Both the position numbers and the translations under genes were made by a program. This document shows positions 1 to 35,269 of a stretch of 64,000 bases of DNA, one piece after another (within the stretch, counting starts at the first letter, position 1; each line of letters opens with the position of its first letter). Where the stretch lies: positions 5,030,501-5,094,500 of the forward strand of contig JAKJHU010000024.1 in assembly GCA_022316685.1 (NCBI GenBank), read 5' to 3'. Under the pieces are notes generated by a model. The model saw only the letters and a list, made by a program, of their open reading frames with translations. It did no database searches and was not told the DNA's origin. This DNA is from Progne subis subis (taxonomy: Eukaryota > Chordata > Aves > Passeriformes > Hirundinidae).

Positions 1-3000
1 TACATCTCATGTAATTACTTGCTGTTTGTGGGAATAATTAATAATTTAGATTGATATATCTTAGATAAGACTCAGTCTAGCAAAGTGAGGTTTTCAAAAC
101 AGTTCTTAGCATGTTTGTGATTTAAAATTTAAACCTTTTCTTCATATTGCACTGTGTTTTACTATTTGAAAGTCATTAAAATATTTGGAATTACCTAGTC
201 CTTAGCTAGTGAGACTTACAGGATTGAAGGGGGTTTTATGCTGTAATATTTTCTCTATTTTACACTGATATTAAGGTTATGGAATGTTTTCAGTGAATCA
301 TAGTTAGTTTCTATCAATCTGTCTGTATTCTCTGTACTAAGGTCACATTGAGGCTTGAATCTAAGGAATTTTAGCTATCTTGCCTATCTAATAGAGAGTC
401 TTCCAAATATTTTTCATGGTGTGGACTATGAAATGCCCTTACACTTTATGAAGGAGAATACCTCCTGGTATTCTTATTCAAATACTGGCAATAAAAGGCA
501 AATGCAAGAAGGTCAATATCCTCCCTTTAAGGGGAATCAGCATTTTGCAAGTAGTATTCACTGTCAGCCAATGAATTTGTAAATGTAGTCCTTACCTTGT
601 CTGTATAAAATTCCTCTGATTCTTCAGCCACTCAGCGAAGGAAGGTCAGATTGTCTCTTCTCATACTTTGCACAGAAGCCAGATGCAGTATAAACTGTTG
701 GGGTGGTAGATTTTTTTTATGTCAAGATCAGTTTGACTATGAAATCTTAAACCATCAGTTACATTTTTAAAAATGTATTAATTTAGTGATAGCTTTTATT
801 GACAGAGAATTTAAACACTGACCTGGTCCTTGATAGCTCTCCAGAGCCCAAGAAGTTTACTGAGCTACTGGTGTCCATATTTTTTCAGCTAATTATAAAA
901 GATACTTGGTACAATGCATTGAAAAAAACAGTTATTTTAAACATGCCCGTGTTTTATAACATCTCCAAATTCTGTATGAGATACAGGGGTCACAATCTAC
1001 ATTAAACCATGTCTTGCATGTGCCTTAGCATTGCTTCCATGAGGATCTGCTCCATGATCTTTATCCAGGGCACAGAGGTGGTGCTCACCAGCCTGCAGTT
1101 GTTTGGTGCTCCCTTTCTACCCTTTTTGAAAACAGGAGTGATGTTTCCCTTTTTCCAGTCACTGGGGGCTGGCCTGTCTGCCATGACTTTTCAAATATGA
1201 TGGAGAGTGGCTTTACAGCACCAGCCAGTTCCCTCAGGACCCTGGGATACACCTGATCAGGGCCCATAGCTGAATAACTGTATCTTGTTGACCAATTAAA
1301 TAAATTTACTGTTTGGAACTGTAGTAAATTGATATGTCTTTAGGTTTTTCTCACCCCTGCCAAGGTGAAAATTAAGATATGTAGAAATGAGGTTTTGAGA
1401 AAGTGAAAAAACTTACTTGTCAGATCCAAAAATTCTAAGACAGAAAACTTGAGAGGAGTAGTGTGTTTGCAGAACAGACACAGGACCCTGTTTGCTCCAA
1501 TCAAAGCCTATAGATTGTTGCCTTGCAACTAATTCCTTATAATACTGATATTGATTGTAGTAGCAATGATAAGAAAATGTAGTTTCTGCTTGACTGATAA
1601 GGACTAATGAAAGGAACTGTCTCTGTGATTTCTTGTGAGGCTGATTGGGACCACAGTAACAAATTTAATGACACAAAACAATTTCCTGTTAATTGATTAT
1701 TCATTGGTAATCCTTGTGAGTTTGAATTAATGAAATTTTATTCCAAAATAGAATAGTTGGGTACTCTAGAATCAGTGAAGGAAGGATCAAAAAATAAAAG
1801 AAACAGCAAGGTTTTCTGGAGATAATTTTTTATTATATGTAGAAGAGCTTTTTGTGTTTCCCTGGGAAGTGTATACTAACCAAAAACATTGAAGAGGGCA
1901 AAGTCAAGCAAAGGGACTACTCAGGTGTTGCTGTCTGGGTTGGCAAAATGCTTACAAAAGAAAATTTGCTTAATTCCATTTGTCAGCTTCAGGAGAAAAT
2001 GGCAATAAATTTATAGAGTAGGATATTCTGAAACGTTTCTACTTGGCAGTGTTTTTCCATGTGTCTCAAGCCCCAGGTTGCTGTGAGAGAAATGATTGTC
2101 AAACTAAAGGTTTTGACATTTATGGGGTTTTTGTGGGGGGTTTGTCTGGTGTGGATGAGTTCTGGTATATGTTTGGGCTTTTGTTGCTTCCTTGGGTTTT
2201 TTAACACAGAGCTTTGGCAACATTAGAGGGAGATACTCTTCTTAAGTGCTGTCTCCAGAAGGAATTTAGTGTTAGAAGCTTTTGCTAGAAGAATTAAACA
2301 TCCTGATTTCTTCAGCATTCTTGTATGGTGTGGGGCTGGAAAGCACTTACGTTTCTTCTGAACCTGCTTTTGACTTTCTCAGGTCTTGGCTCTGGATTAG
2401 AGCCTAAGCAGGTGCTGTTACCTGCAGTGTAGTTTTGTCCTGCTGGAGAAGATGGGAGTGTAACCTGGCTGTACTGGAGGGGAGACAAAGAGGAGTGAGG
2501 AAATAAATTGAAGGATTGTGATAAGATAAGAAGCTAGATGAGAAATGGGAAGTCTGATAGGGAGGGGCTATTTGGGTTTTGAATCCATAGGTAGAGGTTG
2601 GTATATACAAGGAGCTTAAGAATTACTGGTGCTGAGAGAAAGGCAAGTAGATCTGACGAGGGCCTGCAGTGGGACCATCTAGATTAGCTGGAAATGGGAA
2701 AGAATTTAATCATCCTCCCCGATTTTTCAAGGCCTTTGAGATATTTCCCCTTCCCCCCACCACATTCCAAGACATTTGGACCAACTCTGTTACAAAACAT
2801 AGCGTAGTACAGAGGCTCAAGCAATTGAACCTGTGCTGGAAGCAGTAGCTCTGTGTTAGGTACTGGGTCTGCTTAGCATCAGGCTGTACTATGAAGAAAG
2901 GAGTTGGTATATGAGAAAGTTCGCACTCTTTCCATATCTTTAGCGTCTTGAAAAGGACTAAAATAACTCTTATGTACTATTAAAAACATAACCCAAATGC

Positions 3001-5978
3001 CTTAACCCTTTCCTCATGTTCTAAGGTCTATGAGGGAAATAATTTCGAGATAATAATAATTGTTTTCAGTATTTATTGTATTTTTATTCTTGCTGCCTGG
3101 AACTTAGCCATTTACATTACTTCTGTGGTATAAGTCATCTCTGAATAGTTTTATCAGCGAGCAGTGATCAGTTAAGTGTTACAACTGGACTATTCAACAA
3201 ATTTGTTAATTTGATACCTGAAGTGTCCTCTATTTGGGGGAAAAAAAAAAAATAGACAACTTTGAATAGGGAGAAGCTGCAGCATTGTCAGGTTCTTTGT
3301 GGAGTACTGAGGTAGGTTTAAATGAAGTGATCACTGGGAAACTGATTTATTTTCATGTAGCTGGGTGACCTCAAAAAGCCTTAATCGGCTTAGGTCTTCA
3401 GCTGCTATTTCATTTAAAGACAGCTTCAGCAAATACAGTTCAGGGGTGGAAAAAAATCAGATCACTCATCTTACAAAATTCATGAAAATTTGTTTTGGTT
3501 TGTTTTTGTAATAGAAAAGCTAAAGATAACTTGGCAGGATAAGGCACTGCTGTCTTTGAGACACTTTTGTCTTATTTTTGGCTGATTCACTGTCACTTGG
3601 TGACGCTCTAGTCTCTTGAGGATCTTACACGGTATCTTCTCACTTCCATTTAAAAAACAGTGCTAACACCATTTAAAATTATCATGAATGCCAGTTGCCT
3701 ACTGAGAAGCAGTTTCAGATTTTTTACCTCAAACTACGCTGTATAGACAAAAAAACCAAAACAAATATGTTTTAATATTATGTTCAGCCTCTAAATAATG
3801 ACATGAATTTCAGAGATGGATTTTGATTTATAGCTTCTGAGGCTTGTTTCTTTATTGGCAAGTGCTGGGGAAACAAACAGTTTTGTTATTGACTGTATTT
3901 AGAGGTTTGGTGAAAGGGGAAGCATTATGCAGTATTGAGGTCAGCTACAACAACTGTGAAATCAGATGTGGGATATGCAGCTCTGTAATGCCAGCTCAGA
4001 TTCATCTTAAATCTGTATCTCCTAGAAATACTCCCATGTTTTCTCCTTTTGAAAGCAGATAGAGTTGTGTCACTGTTTGAAAAGAAGGGTGGCTATTCAT
4101 GTGGGTGTAAAAGACTGTAAGAGTACAGTAATGAAACATGTGATCAGCAACCTGCTGTAATGGCAGGTGCACATCAGCAGAAATGAGACATTTGAGATGT
4201 GGATGCTGGAGGCAGTCCCTGTTAGCTGCCAACATCTGTGTGCAGGTCACTGCTAACAGGGTAACAGCTGGTGTAGGAACTGTAGCTGAGAATCCTGTTC
4301 ACCTGGAACTGCACATCTAGGTCAGCTTCACCATCCCCCTCCCTCTTTCATAGTATTTCTTATTAATGGGTTAGGGATTATGTGGGTTTTTCCCCAGCAT
4401 AGTTTTTATGCGCAGCACTATCAGATACCTTATCAGTCAAAGAACTAATGATATACATACAGATAAAGTAAAGGTTATATTCCTGTTACAGCAAAATAAC
4501 ATATAAAGCAAAACTTGTCATCTACAACCATATCTTCTGTTCATATTTCTCTAAATATTTAATTTTGAGGTTTGCATTTGTTTGGATTTTATTTCTGTCA
4601 GCCCCTCCAGCTTTTAAACCCTTTCTGCTATGTACGTGTTCCCATTGGGGCCCTTAATTTTTTTTGCTCACAAGACCTTTTTGTTTGCTAAAATAATTTT
4701 GTGCTAAAATGATGTTATCATGTGATATTCAAAATATTAATGTTAATCCATTATCTGTCAAAAATGTATCTGTAAAATTAATATATTAAGTTTTTATATG
4801 CTCTGCTTATTCAACATAATGAAAATACTTTATGGCTTCTCATTTTTAAAACTTCTCTGTTGGATTTGGATATGGAAGATTCATACACACTTTGAAATTC
4901 CCATTTCAAAACATTATGGCTAAGTGTGTTTTAATAATCTAATAAGCGTTTGTAGATTGGCCTGTCTGCAATACGACACTACCAAAAGAGTAGCTTTTAA
5001 TTTTCTTGAAACCATTTTCTGCGAACACTGCCTGCTCAAAACTGCTAAACTTATTCTGATGTTAAAGAATAGGGGAGAATTTTCTACTCTTATAGTGCTT
5101 GAGATTGAAGGAACATATCACAAACTTCATACTACTTATAGAAAGTTGTACCAAAACTGGAAAGTTTTCAGTGAAAGATTGAAATTTTGAATCCCTTACA
5201 GATTAAATATGTATCTGTCTGAACCTAAAATTTTACTATTCTGATAAATTGCATTTCTTAGGGCTCTAAGATGGCTAAGAGAAAAGCAGTAAAAGATTTC
5301 CTTAATGAGTGATAAGGAAATAATGTGCTCAGGCAGAGTTGTGAAAATCAAAGTGGTCTGAAGCACATTTCAAAAAGTACTTTTTCATTTTTCCACAATA
5401 CGTGTTTTTTGGTGGTGTATGTTTGGTGAGTCTCACTTCATCTTTTATACAGACAAGCTGTAATTTTCATGTGATAAACTGAGGTTAAGTAATTTTAAAG
5501 TTAATTATATCGGGACAACTTTTAATCACATCTGTAATCAGGGATCAAAACAAAAGCCTGTAAATTAATTCCAAGTTAGTAGTCTTACTTGCCTGCCCCT
5601 GTTAGTGTAACTCACTTAAGGCTTGACGAATGGTTAAAGCAAGCTGTGCTTTATTTGCTACTATCTACACAATCCAGAGAGGATGCAAATCTTCCTGTTC
5701 CAGGATAGCATAAATAATTTTGTAACGAGCATGTAGTTACCTGATGTAAAGTATGCACCGAAAGTAGGTTGCAATTCCTAACTGCATTTAGTCTGAGCTA
5801 CATCTTGGGTAGGGGAGTACTTTTGCCTGAACAGGTTTCTAAAAGGATGTCTTTGAACTTTAATTCAGAGTTCTCAAAGGGGATTGAATAGTTTGAATGT
5901 AGTCTGTTGTGTTCTGCCTTTCCCCTAGTTCTTAAAATAACTCTGTGTATACTAAATTCATTTGTATTAAATCTATAG
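1..5978 (+). other. CDC14A intron, 3' part
   Basis: AT-rich intronic sequence upstream of the first exon in view. Apart from the CR1 relic at 1005-1270 and short A or T runs (for example 3241-3252), I see no coding or structured element. The short reading frames here are chance. Confidence 0.75.
1005..1270 (-). mobile_element. CR1 LINE relic, internal reverse-transcriptase fragment
   Basis: Read on the minus strand this gives GPDQVYPRVLRELAGAVKPL, then [14 protein letters not shown], then (after a frameshift) [19 protein letters not shown] and [17 protein letters not shown]. These are the fingers-region motifs of CR1-type LINE ORF2. The piece is cut at both ends, lacks the CR1 3' UTR and contains at least one frameshift, so it is an old, dead fragment inside the CDC14A intron. 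Confidence 0.85.
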
Positions 5979-29663
<23,685 letters not shown>

Positions 29664-30355
29664 AGCCTTGCTGCTTTGGTGAAACCTGCTGAGCTCTTCA
29701 AATCGATGTCCTTCATGATGGAGAACTGAAGAAAAGAAGCTGCTGGTTAAAAGGAGGAACTTTCAATATATGATATATTAAAACCTTAACACCGAGAGGA
29801 GACTTCTTAACAAGCAGAAATTTATTGATAATGACTACTGCAAATGCACTGAAGTTGAATTTATGGAAGTTGCTACCCTATATTATATACAAATTTAAAT
29901 TTTTTATGTTGAGACAGCTTGAATATATTTCTAATGAGTTTCATTAAGACATTTATTAACTTGTGTACAGTGTTAAAATATGTATTAAGAGAATATTTTG
30001 GTAAACTGTATATAAAATTATGTAAAAACTAGAATATATTTTAATTTAGGGTCTACTTTGCTACAAAAATGTGTATTTTAAAGAATTTTTACATGTTTAT
30101 CAAAGATAAAAATTTTTTTATGAACAAGAGATTTTTCTTGTTTTATGGGTCCATCATTATTTCTTAGAGCCTAATGTAATTTACTTTTTTACTAATTGGT
30201 CTTCTGGTAATTTGATGGAAGTCTAACTAGTGAGAGACTTGTTATTGCAGTATCTACTAAAAGCACTTGATACATAGTCTGCTTTCCACTTCTGGCTGCT
30301 AATGTTTCTTAAGGAAACACTATGAGAGAAAAATAAAGGGAAAATATTTGTTGAG
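29664..30355 (+). other. CDC14A: Probable CDC14A 3' UTR
   Basis: AT-rich sequence directly after the stop. A canonical AATAAA at 30332-30337 is followed by a GT-rich element (tgttgagatgtg), so the transcript probably ends near 30355. A Pumilio-type site UGUAUAUA is at 30007-30014. Further AATAAA signals at 30978-30983 and beyond could give longer forms. The end is inferred; there are no transcript data here. Confidence 0.55.
30332..30337 (+). terminator. Candidate CDC14A polyadenylation signal AATAAA
   Basis: First AATAAA after the CDC14A stop codon, about 670 nt downstream, with a GT-rich downstream element within 25 nt. Confidence 0.5.
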
Positions 30356-32333
30356 ATGTGATTCAATTACATCTCCTAGTGCAACAAAAAAGTAATTTAT
30401 GTGATGACTCAGTTGTACAATTAACACTCTTTCAATTTGTCTTAAAGGATTTGTTTTCAGTGTAGGATGTTAACTTTTGCTATGCAATATATGCTGCAAA
30501 AATGAAGGCAGACCAAATGGAAGTTGATAAAAATGTACAATGAATTAGGTGGCACTGCATACTTGCAAGCTTTTAACCTGCATTTGGCAGTATGTGTACA
30601 ATTTCCGTAGCAACGTGCAGTAAATGTTGGACATAAAATTTTACCTGTCAATTGGATGCTTCATAAACCTTTACATTTGTTGTTAAGCAAATGGCTGAGG
30701 TAGCCTCCTGTATGCTGGGAAGTTGTTGTCATAGCAAAGATGCTCTTTACTCTGTGGAATGTACAGTTCAGTCAGATGTGATTAGGAACGAGGCTTAGGA
30801 TGAAATGGTGTTACAGGGAGGTACTAAAATAATGTGTCAAATTTTCAGAACTTAAAAGTGCATGGTAAGGAAAAGAATATAAGCAGCTATGAGGATTTGG
30901 TTTGCCCCTCCTGTATAAGACAAAAACAAAATGGATTTGTTACCTGTTTGTTTTTCCAATAGCTGCAGAAACTTGAAAATAAAATTTAGTTGGATTGTTA
31001 GTCTTTGTTCCTGGAGAGCTGTAAACACCCTGCATTTGCTTTACAACTGAAGTTAAGTGCTACATCATGTTTTAAAAGAATCAGATCACAAATTGCTATG
31101 GAAAGTTGTACTGAAAGTGTTAAAAAGCAACACTGAGAGCAGCTATAAAAATCAAAATCACTGAATAAAATATACATGAAATACTGTACATTTTTGCAAC
31201 TGTGTATATGTAACATACACACAAAGTAGCATATGTGTGTGCATATATATACAATATACTGTATATGAATTATAGATTAATGGTAAGGGAATTCTACCTC
31301 TCAAAGACTTTTCTCATGTACTTTGTTATAAATAGTTTTCCTTAATAAAATACTGATTGATTTTGAAATGTAGATATATATATATATATATATATATAGC
31401 TAATTGATAATAAAATGCCTGTATAAGCCAGCTTCCTTGTTTCTTGGTTTTTTTTTTTCTTACATCTTTTGATGATTTGATCTCTAATTGAAGATAACTT
31501 TTCAAAATCACCTTCCTTCCTATAAACCATGTAATGTACTTAAAAGTAGGATGACATTGCAAAGCACCATTAGCATGATAAATAACCTTCTTTAACAATC
31601 TCTCTAAACCTTCTTCTATTTGCTTTGTATAATGCCAGGTATTTAATCAACATGTTGATATTATGATTATGGGGTTATATTTCCAAATACAATAATTTCA
31701 AAGCTGTGTCTTTGAAACTGAGGAATTGAATTGAGGAATCCTTCCTGGGTGAGGCCCCTTGTTACAGGTGTAAGACTTTTTGCCTGTGCAGCCGGGTCTC
31801 TTAGTCCCACCACCAGCAGGTTCTTTGTGCATAAGACTCTAAACACTTCAGTTTTCTTTAGCTTTTTGTCTTTCCTTCCTTCAATTTAAAACTAGTCACA
31901 AATAGCCCTAACATTTGTTTAACTCCGTTGCTGCTTTTCAGCAAATTTGTTGCTTTACATGATTATTTGTCTATTATTTATTAGTGCTTAATACTCCTGT
32001 CAGCCTCTCTTGCAATAGATATGGACAGTGTGTAACTGTTAACACAGCCACTCTAAAGGAATGGGAAAGCTGGGAATAGAACAGATGCTTTCCAAGTTGC
32101 CCAAATCCTGGTGACAGTCTGATCTAAAAAGATAACAAAAGGCTTCTGCCACTGCATTTGGGTGAATAATGGATGGTGATTTGGATGTGCAGAGTAAATA
32201 ATATGCAGGAAGGACAGCTAATTAAAAGGTTTCTAGTGCATAGGAATCATCTTCTCCCGTGGCCTTTTTTCTAGGCTTTTATTGATTTATTAGATGAAAT
32301 ACATAAATACCAGCAACAATGTACAACTTTTTT
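30356..32333. other. Intergenic or extended CDC14A 3' region
   Basis: AT-rich sequence between the CDC14A end and the solo LTR. It has TG/TA-rich repeats at 31200-31270 and a (TA)n run at about 31373-31398, plus further AATAAA motifs that could serve longer CDC14A transcripts. No gene seen. Confidence 0.7.
31373..31398 (+). repeat. (TA)n microsatellite
   Basis: A near-perfect TA dinucleotide tract of about 26 nt. Confidence 0.9.
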
Positions 32334-33002
32334 TGTTGCAGTGTCCGTCCTCGCGCTTGCAGCGCGGCCGCAGGCTAGCTCAGTTATGCACTGCAGCAAC
32401 GTGGATGGGTCGGGGCGGCACGTCGGGCGTGGGTTCTTAATTCCCCCGCACCAGCGGCGAGTGGACCGATGTAGAACGCAACCGCGGCAGCCAAAGAAAG
32501 GGAGACTCCTCCAGGCAGGGTAAAACAGCGTTTATTGCAGGGAGATAGAGCACGGAGCTCTGCACTCTCTGATCCCCTGCCCAGAAGAGCCACGAGGACA
32601 GGTGTGCACAAGCTTAAAAGCAGGGGAGGGGATAGGGGTGGCGACAACCGGTCAGCCAATTACAGCAATGAGGGGTAGAACTGGGGGTGTAACTTAATAA
32701 CTGGGGGCAAACCAAAAAACGAAGAGAGGGGATTGCCAGGGTCCCAGCCTATCACACGATGCCTTCCCTGGAGCTTTCTAGAATCCAGGGGAGGGTCCTG
32801 GGGTGACAGACAGGGCACCCAAGGAGACAGAGAGGAGATTGACAGTTAGGTATCAAAGGGGGAAGAGATGACTGACATATAACTGACTTTTCTAACTCTG
32901 GGCAGACAGGTTACAACCAATACAAAAAACGGGGGTACAAGGAACAAACCATTACATAAAACTCAATATAAATTACATTAAATAAATAAAAAGCACACCA
33001 CA
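32334..33002 (-). mobile_element. Solo LTR of an endogenous retrovirus
   Basis: A GC-richer 669-bp block in AT-rich DNA. On the minus strand it begins TGTGGTGTGC and ends CACTGCAACA, the TG...CA ends of an LTR. Also on the minus strand, in order, are an inverted CCAAT box (complement of 32656-32660), a TTTTAAG TATA-like box (32613-32620), and an AATAAA signal (complement of 32531-32536) followed by a CpG-rich U5. The flanks are T runs on both sides (32328-32333 and 33003 onward), compatible with a 6-bp duplication but not proof because they are homopolymers. There is no internal viral region, primer-binding site or gene on either side, so it is a recombined solo LTR. I infer an ERVK-like type from length and duplication size only. 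Confidence 0.75.
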
Positions 33003-34803
33003 TTTTTTTTTGATTTTATTTATTCATAAATAAGTCAGTATTATGCAACAATCACCTTAACAAAAAACAAAAACAAAACAAAACAAAACAAAACAAACAA
33101 CAACAAAAAAAAGCGCTGAAAGGTAGGAAGGTCTTCTAGAACCTTGTAGCTTTTAAGAAATAGCCTGAAATTCATTTCATATCCTGTGTTCACTTGTCCT
33201 TGAACTTTACCATTTCTGTTCCTTCAAATATGAATATATCTGGTTCTGGGAGAACAAGCTGTAGCACACAAGATGTCTAAAAACATGAGTGGATAGATTA
33301 AATAAATATAAAGGTCTCTACTGGGCTTATTATTCTGTGGCTAACATCTTATGAAACAGTTCATCATCATCATCTCTTTTAAAGTATGCTTTATAAAGCT
33401 TTTCAGTTAGGGAGATATTTCTTGTTACAAATTCAGAAACTATTTTTCAATTACAGTACTGCAGAAAGAGGAGTATTTTAGTTTCTATAATAACTGTTCT
33501 TTACTGACAGCTAAACAATGAAAGGCCTCAAAAGGTTTGACACTTGATTAGATCTACACTGTGAAGTGCAGCAGGCAAAAAGTATGGTAATTAAGGGCCT
33601 GATCAAGTAAATCACTGAGGTATGTCTTTAACCTTAAGCACACGAGCCATCTAATTAATTAAAAGTGAACATAGATATGTACATTTGTAACAAATCCACC
33701 TTTGGATCAATATTTCTGTCAATTGTTAACATGAGCCTTTTTGTCAAATAAAAGATGTGCTGTATTGCAACATCCATTAACCCACACAAGTTAACTTTTT
33801 TAACTTGAAAATATGTATATTGCAACTGTAACTACCTCCTAATATATTATTTCAGTATTGCCATTTGTTAGCATCAGGAGTTTAACAATATCTAACCATG
33901 CCTTATGAAGGTCTCTGGTACAGATAATAAATACCTTACGAGCTGTGAGTGCTTGCCTTTGTAGCCTCTATCTAACCTACCTGCAAAAGCAGCTTTTTTC
34001 TTAAGCTTGTCACAAAATTAACCAGCATTCCATATCTGAAAAGTGTTTCAAATAAATGTTAAGTTCTCTTACTGAGTTTCTTATTAAGTCTTGTCCAGGT
34101 TAAGGACAGTTAACATTTTGTCCCTGCTTGAGTAAAGCAGGGTAGAGTTCCTGGGAGAATCCCATGACTAATTACTCTCCGTCTGCGAGAATACTCTTCA
34201 AGTGGTTTTTAGTCCACCTCAGGAGCTGTTACTCATCTCTCCAGGACTAACTTTGGAGTGAGACCGTTTCAAATATTACACCGATTGTGCATTATCTGTG
34301 TGCTTACCAACAGTGTTCACCTCTGGCAGGGTAGCAATGCAGGATTTCCTGGGAGTTGAGACAGGCTGAGGTTTTTGAAGAGATGTAAAATGTTCAAATT
34401 GAGAACCAGCTTCTGCAAATAAGTGCTGTCATACAAGGATTGTATCTATTGTGTTGGAAAGATTTTGTTTGGAAAGTATATTGTTATTATAGACCAGTTC
34501 TAAAATTAACTAAAATTGCAGAAGCATACTGAGCGTTCTCTTAACAAAAATAAGATCAGAAAAAAAAATCTGTTAAAAACTGAGTATCCAGTAGAGGAAT
34601 TTCTACATTTTATGGACTGTATTTCAGACAGAAGTGACTGGTACTGGTTTAAAACCTTGCTTCAAATGAAAGTTTTGTAAATGGATTAGACCCAGAAGAC
34701 TGGTAAGGCAGGGAGAAGAGTCAGACTGTGTAGTTGGCGTATTTCTGGAGCATGATAGGGTTTGGCTTTTTTTTTTTTTTTTTCCCTCTCTTCATTTAAC
34801 AAG
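33003..34803. other. Intergenic region upstream of GPR88
   Basis: AT-rich sequence with the AAAAC repeat and a T run at about 34767-34783. No gene seen. It may include a GPR88 intron if the upstream acceptor at 34802 is real. Confidence 0.6.
33062..33110 (+). repeat. (AAAAC)n simple repeat
   Basis: About five clear aaaac units with degenerate ends, lying 60 nt beyond the LTR. Confidence 0.9.
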
Positions 34804-35269
34804 TTGAAAATCTGCTGAATAATTCATGAAGAGTGGAAGGGCTGAATCTTCCTGGAATGATATACAGTGTACGTACTGTGGCACAGGAGAAACTGCAAAG
34901 CTTTGTATCAGTTGCTGCCGTTTCTGCTGCCGATTGCAAGGTGCTGCTGCTTTTGCTGTTCTCACAGCTACAGAAACCTCAGTCGTGCTCTGGTCTGCCA
35001 ACAGCCATTTGCCTCCCTATGGACCCACCTTCACCACCTACAATCCGTGGACTCTTGCTGCCTACCTGCCTTGGACACTGCTAGTTTTTGGATCGTTACT
35101 GCAAACAGCATTTTCTGGACCTTACAGCTTGTATGACTGAAACCTGCCTTAGAGTCCCTCAGCTGCACAGCCTCTCGTGTGCTTGGTGAAGACTCCTGCA
35201 GCAGAACTTCTGACCCAGACAAGGATGGGATTTACAGGGCAAAGTCAAAACTGAGCTGCATTCAGCGAG
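34804..35269 (+). other. GPR88: Possible GPR88 5' UTR exon part
   Basis: A T-rich pyrimidine tract at 34767-34791 ends in aacaag, a possible 3' splice site, and the sequence then continues into the GPR88 start codon. Mammalian GPR88 has a non-coding first exon spliced to the coding exon, so this may be the untranslated start of exon 2. The stretch holds several upstream ATGs (for example 34826 and 34856); the 34826 frame runs to 35140 and encodes nothing I recognise. Confidence 0.35.

Noticed and set aside
1..5978. Upstream CDC14A exons (human ...YLPFR and earlier)
   Set aside because: Looked for the encoded motifs on the plus strand and found none; they must lie before the window.
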